A stretch of DNA of 33,818 nt from CAXDOZ01 sp963991145 (GTDB taxonomy: Bacteria; Bacteroidota; Bacteroidia; Chitinophagales; JABDMM01), in contig CAXDOZ010000015.1 in NCBI GenBank assembly GCA_963991145.1, positions 1 to 33,818 on the forward strand. The letters are read 5' to 3'. Position 1 is the stretch's first letter. Each line of letters starts with the position of its first letter. Both the position numbers and the translations under genes were made by a program. The notes below the pieces were generated by a model. That model was not told the DNA's origin and made no database searches. It worked only from the letters and a program-made list of their open reading frames with translations. Positions 32,152 through 33,818 of the stretch are shown here, in pieces.

Positions 32152-33509
32152 AGTTCTTCGATTGCTTCTTTATAGTCGAAATGACCAAGCAATCCTGTGT
32201 CGTACATTCCAGCGTTAAAATCTTCACTCTTCTCAAGTAAAGCAAGGTGGAATGGAATGGTAGTTTTTACTCCTTCGATATGGAATTCTCTTAGGGCACG
32301 CTTCATCTTGGCAATTGCCTCTTCTCTGTTATGAGCTCTGCAGATCACCTTGGCGATCATAGAATCATAATAAGGAGGAATAGCATAACCAGCGTAAACA
32401 TGCGTGTCAACTCTTACACCCATACCTTTTGGAGTGTGAAGTGATTTGATCACTCCCGGAGATGGCGCAAAGTTGTTCATTGGATCTTCAGCATTGATTC
32501 TGCATTCGATCGCGTGTACATTTTGAGGCGTATAGTGATTACCTGAAACAGATACACCAGCAGCCACTTTAATTTGCTCTTTAATCAGATCGTAGTCCAT
32601 TACCTCTTCGGTAACAGGGTGTTCAACCTGAATCCTTGTATTCATTTCCATGAAGTAGAAATCGCGATTCTTGTCAACAAGAAACTCGATCGTTCCTACT
32701 CCTTCGTAATTGATCGATTTAGCAGCTTTTACCGCAGCAGCTCCCATCTTCTTGCGAAGCTTATCATCTACAAATGGAGAAGGGCTTTCCTCTACCAATT
32801 TCTGATGTCTTCTCTGAACTGAGCAGTCGCGCTCTGAAAGGTGACTCACAGTACCAAATTGATCACCGATAACCTGGATCTCAATGTGACGTGGCTCCTC
32901 TACAAACTTCTCAAGGTAAAGGGCTCCGTTACCAAATGCACTAGCCGATTCGTATTCAGCGTCGGTGTATGCTTTTTCAAACTCATCATCATTCCAAACG
33001 ATACGCATACCCTTACCACCACCACCGGCAGTAGCTTTTAGAATAACAGGGTAACCCATCTTTTTGGCTAGTCTAAGTCCTTCCTTTACATCTTTCAAAA
33101 GACCATCTGAACCAGGTACTACAGGTACACCAGCTTTGATCATGGTTTCCTTTGCAGTAACCTTATCACCCATTTGGCGAATCATCTGGGCCGTTGGCCC
33201 GATGAACTTAATTCCATAGTCATTACAGATCTCGGCAAAGGAAGCATTCTCAGCAAGGAATCCATATCCCGGATGGATCGCATCCGAATTGGTAACCTCT
33301 GCTGCAGCCATGATATTTGGGATATTCAGGTAAGACTCAGTTCCTTTTGGAGGGCCGATACATACTGCCTCATCTGCAAAACGCACATGAAGACTATCCT
33401 TATCTGCAGTTGAGTATACTGCTACAGTGCTAATGCCCATTTCCCTACAAGTGCGAATAATGCGCAGGGCAATCTCACCTCGATTGGCAATCAAGACTTT
33501 TTTAAACAT
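32139..33509 (-). CDS. accC: Acetyl-CoA carboxylase, biotin carboxylase subunit
   Basis: AccC carboxylates the biotin on AccB using ATP and bicarbonate, the first half-reaction of fatty acid synthesis. The 456 residues contain the biotin-carboxylase N-domain (KKVLIANRGEIALRII), the ATP-grasp domain with the glycine-rich loop TAGGGGKGMR, the ERDCSVQRRHQK segment, EMNTRIQVEHPVTE with its catalytic residues, and the C-domain (IECRINAEDP...). Length is normal for a stand-alone subunit (about 445-455). It lies 20 bases after the accB stop and ends in an intrinsic terminator shared with the convergent gene. Confidence 0.97.
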   Translation of the reverse strand: MFKKVLIANRGEIALRIIRTCREMGISTVAVYSTADKDSLHVRFADEAVCIGPPKGTESYLNIPNIMAAAEVTNSDAIHPGYGFLAENASFAEICNDYGIKFIGPTAQMIRQMGDKVTAKETMIKAGVPVVPGSDGLLKDVKEGLRLAKKMGYPVILKATAGGGGKGMRIVWNDDEFEKAYTDAEYESASAFGNGALYLEKFVEEPRHIEIQVIGDQFGTVSHLSERDCSVQRRHQKLVEESPSPFVDDKLRKKMGAAAVKAAKSINYEGVGTIEFLVDKNRDFYFMEMNTRIQVEHPVTEEVMDYDLIKEQIKVAAGVSVSGNHYTPQNVHAIECRINAEDPMNNFAPSPGVIKSLHTPKGMGVRVDTHVYAGYAIPPYYDSMIAKVICRAHNREEAIAKMKRALREFHIEGVKTTIPFHLALLEKSEDFNAGMYDTGLLGHFDYKEAIEELGLN

Positions 33510-33529
33510 CTCTTAGGCTTTATGCCTGC

Positions 33530-33818
33530 TTATGCAGGTTTGTAAAGGAATAGCGGTTGATCGTATTCAACCGGTTGAGAGTCCTCAACAAGGAATTTTG
33601 TAATCGTTCCCTCTCCTTCGAATTCAATCTCGTTGAAGAGTTTCATCGCCTCGATGATACAAACAACATCTCCAGTTTTAATGCTATCACCAACGGAGGC
33701 AAAAACATCTGCTTCCGGTGAAGACTTGCGGTAGAATGTTCCGATCATAGGTGACTTGAATTCTACCTGTCCATCGGTATCATCGGCGTCGCCACCAGCT
33801 GCACTGTCAGCAGCAGGC
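33530..33818 (-). CDS. accB: Acetyl-CoA carboxylase biotin carboxyl carrier protein (partial, N-terminus outside window)
   Basis: AccB carries the biotin between the carboxylase AccC and the carboxyltransferase AccA/AccD. The visible 96 codons hold an Ala/Asp/Gly-rich linker (ADSAAGGDADDTDG) followed by the complete biotinyl domain: VEFKSPMIGTFYRKSSPEADVF (plus 33765-33700), GDVVCIIEAMKLFNEIE with the biotinylated Lys in EAMKL, and a C-terminal YDQPLFLYKPA. The frame is open through the window edge, so an internal Met (33748) is not the true start. The order accB-accC is the usual one. Confidence 0.95.
   Translation of the reverse strand, partial: PAADSAAGGDADDTDGQVEFKSPMIGTFYRKSSPEADVFASVGDSIKTGDVVCIIEAMKLFNEIEFEGEGTITKFLVEDSQPVEYDQPLFLYKPA

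Noticed and set aside
33511..33540. Small hairpins in the accB-accC spacer (CCTGC/GCAGG and AGGC/GCCT)
   Set aside because: Short stems without a T tract, mutually exclusive and inside an operon; probably chance.
1..33818. tRNA, rRNA, CRISPR arrays, insertion sequences, attachment sites
   Set aside because: No cloverleaf, no regularly spaced direct repeats, no transposase or integrase frame, and no terminal inverted repeats were seen on either strand.

Overview
The window is a chromosomal segment of a Bacteroidota bacterium, most likely a marine-type member of the Cytophagales or a neighbouring order; the genus cannot be told from sequence alone. The assignment rests on a type IX secretion/gliding gene set (porP-like, gldK, gldL, gldM, gldN and a porW/sprE-like lipoprotein), the order L17 tail - carA - eno - FtsB/DivIC, a DUF4271-hemD pair, and several promoters of the Bacteroidota type (TTG, about 20 bases, TAnnTTTG). 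The DNA is AT-rich and compact, with no tRNA, rRNA, insertion sequence, CRISPR array or phage gene. All genes look chromosomal and mostly house-keeping.

Layout. 1-3121 (+): acidic end of a probable ribosomal protein L17, a terminator, carA, eno and an FtsB/DivIC-type division protein. 3122-4913 (-): a LytS/LytTR-type two-component pair. 4914-5460: the only long non-coding stretch; it has a minus-strand promoter with a terminator hairpin right behind it and several dyads. 5461-8680 (+): lysS overlapping a secreted leucine-rich-repeat protein. 8677-9429 (-): a cyclase-family metal hydrolase. 9538-12484 (+): an S9 peptidase lipoprotein overlapping a TraB/GumN lipoprotein. 12487-13611 (-): HemW. 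13648-17071 (+): a BamA-superfamily outer-membrane protein, a DUF4271 membrane protein and HemD. 17163-23012 (+): porP-like, gldK, gldL, gldM, gldN. 23009-30106 (-): porW/sprE, a class A penicillin-binding protein and uvrC, read in that order. 30194-32146 (+): M23 peptidase, bactofilin, AtpZ-like and an AtpI-like membrane protein. 32139-33818 (-): accB (partial) and accC.

How it works together. The central 13 kb carries most of the inner-membrane and periplasmic core of the type IX secretion system: the GldL/GldM motor, the GldK/GldN ring, a PorP/SprF-type outer-membrane protein and the PorW/SprE TPR lipoprotein. PorW lies in an apparent operon with a peptidoglycan synthase and is divergent from an M23 endopeptidase-bactofilin pair, so secretion, wall growth and cell-shape genes are side by side. 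AtpZ/AtpI-like genes follow the bactofilin, but the ATP synthase operon they usually precede is absent: accBC sits there on the other strand.

I did not find a clearly new multi-gene system. The most unusual signals are in architecture and regulation. All five convergent gene pairs have stop codons that touch, overlap or lie 2 bases apart. A terminator hairpin ends directly at the ATG of the division gene. A promoter-proximal terminator precedes the two-component operon. A 16-codon leader ORF ends in an ATGA overlap with gldK. A perfect 11-bp hairpin lies in the signal-peptide coding region of the TraB-like gene.
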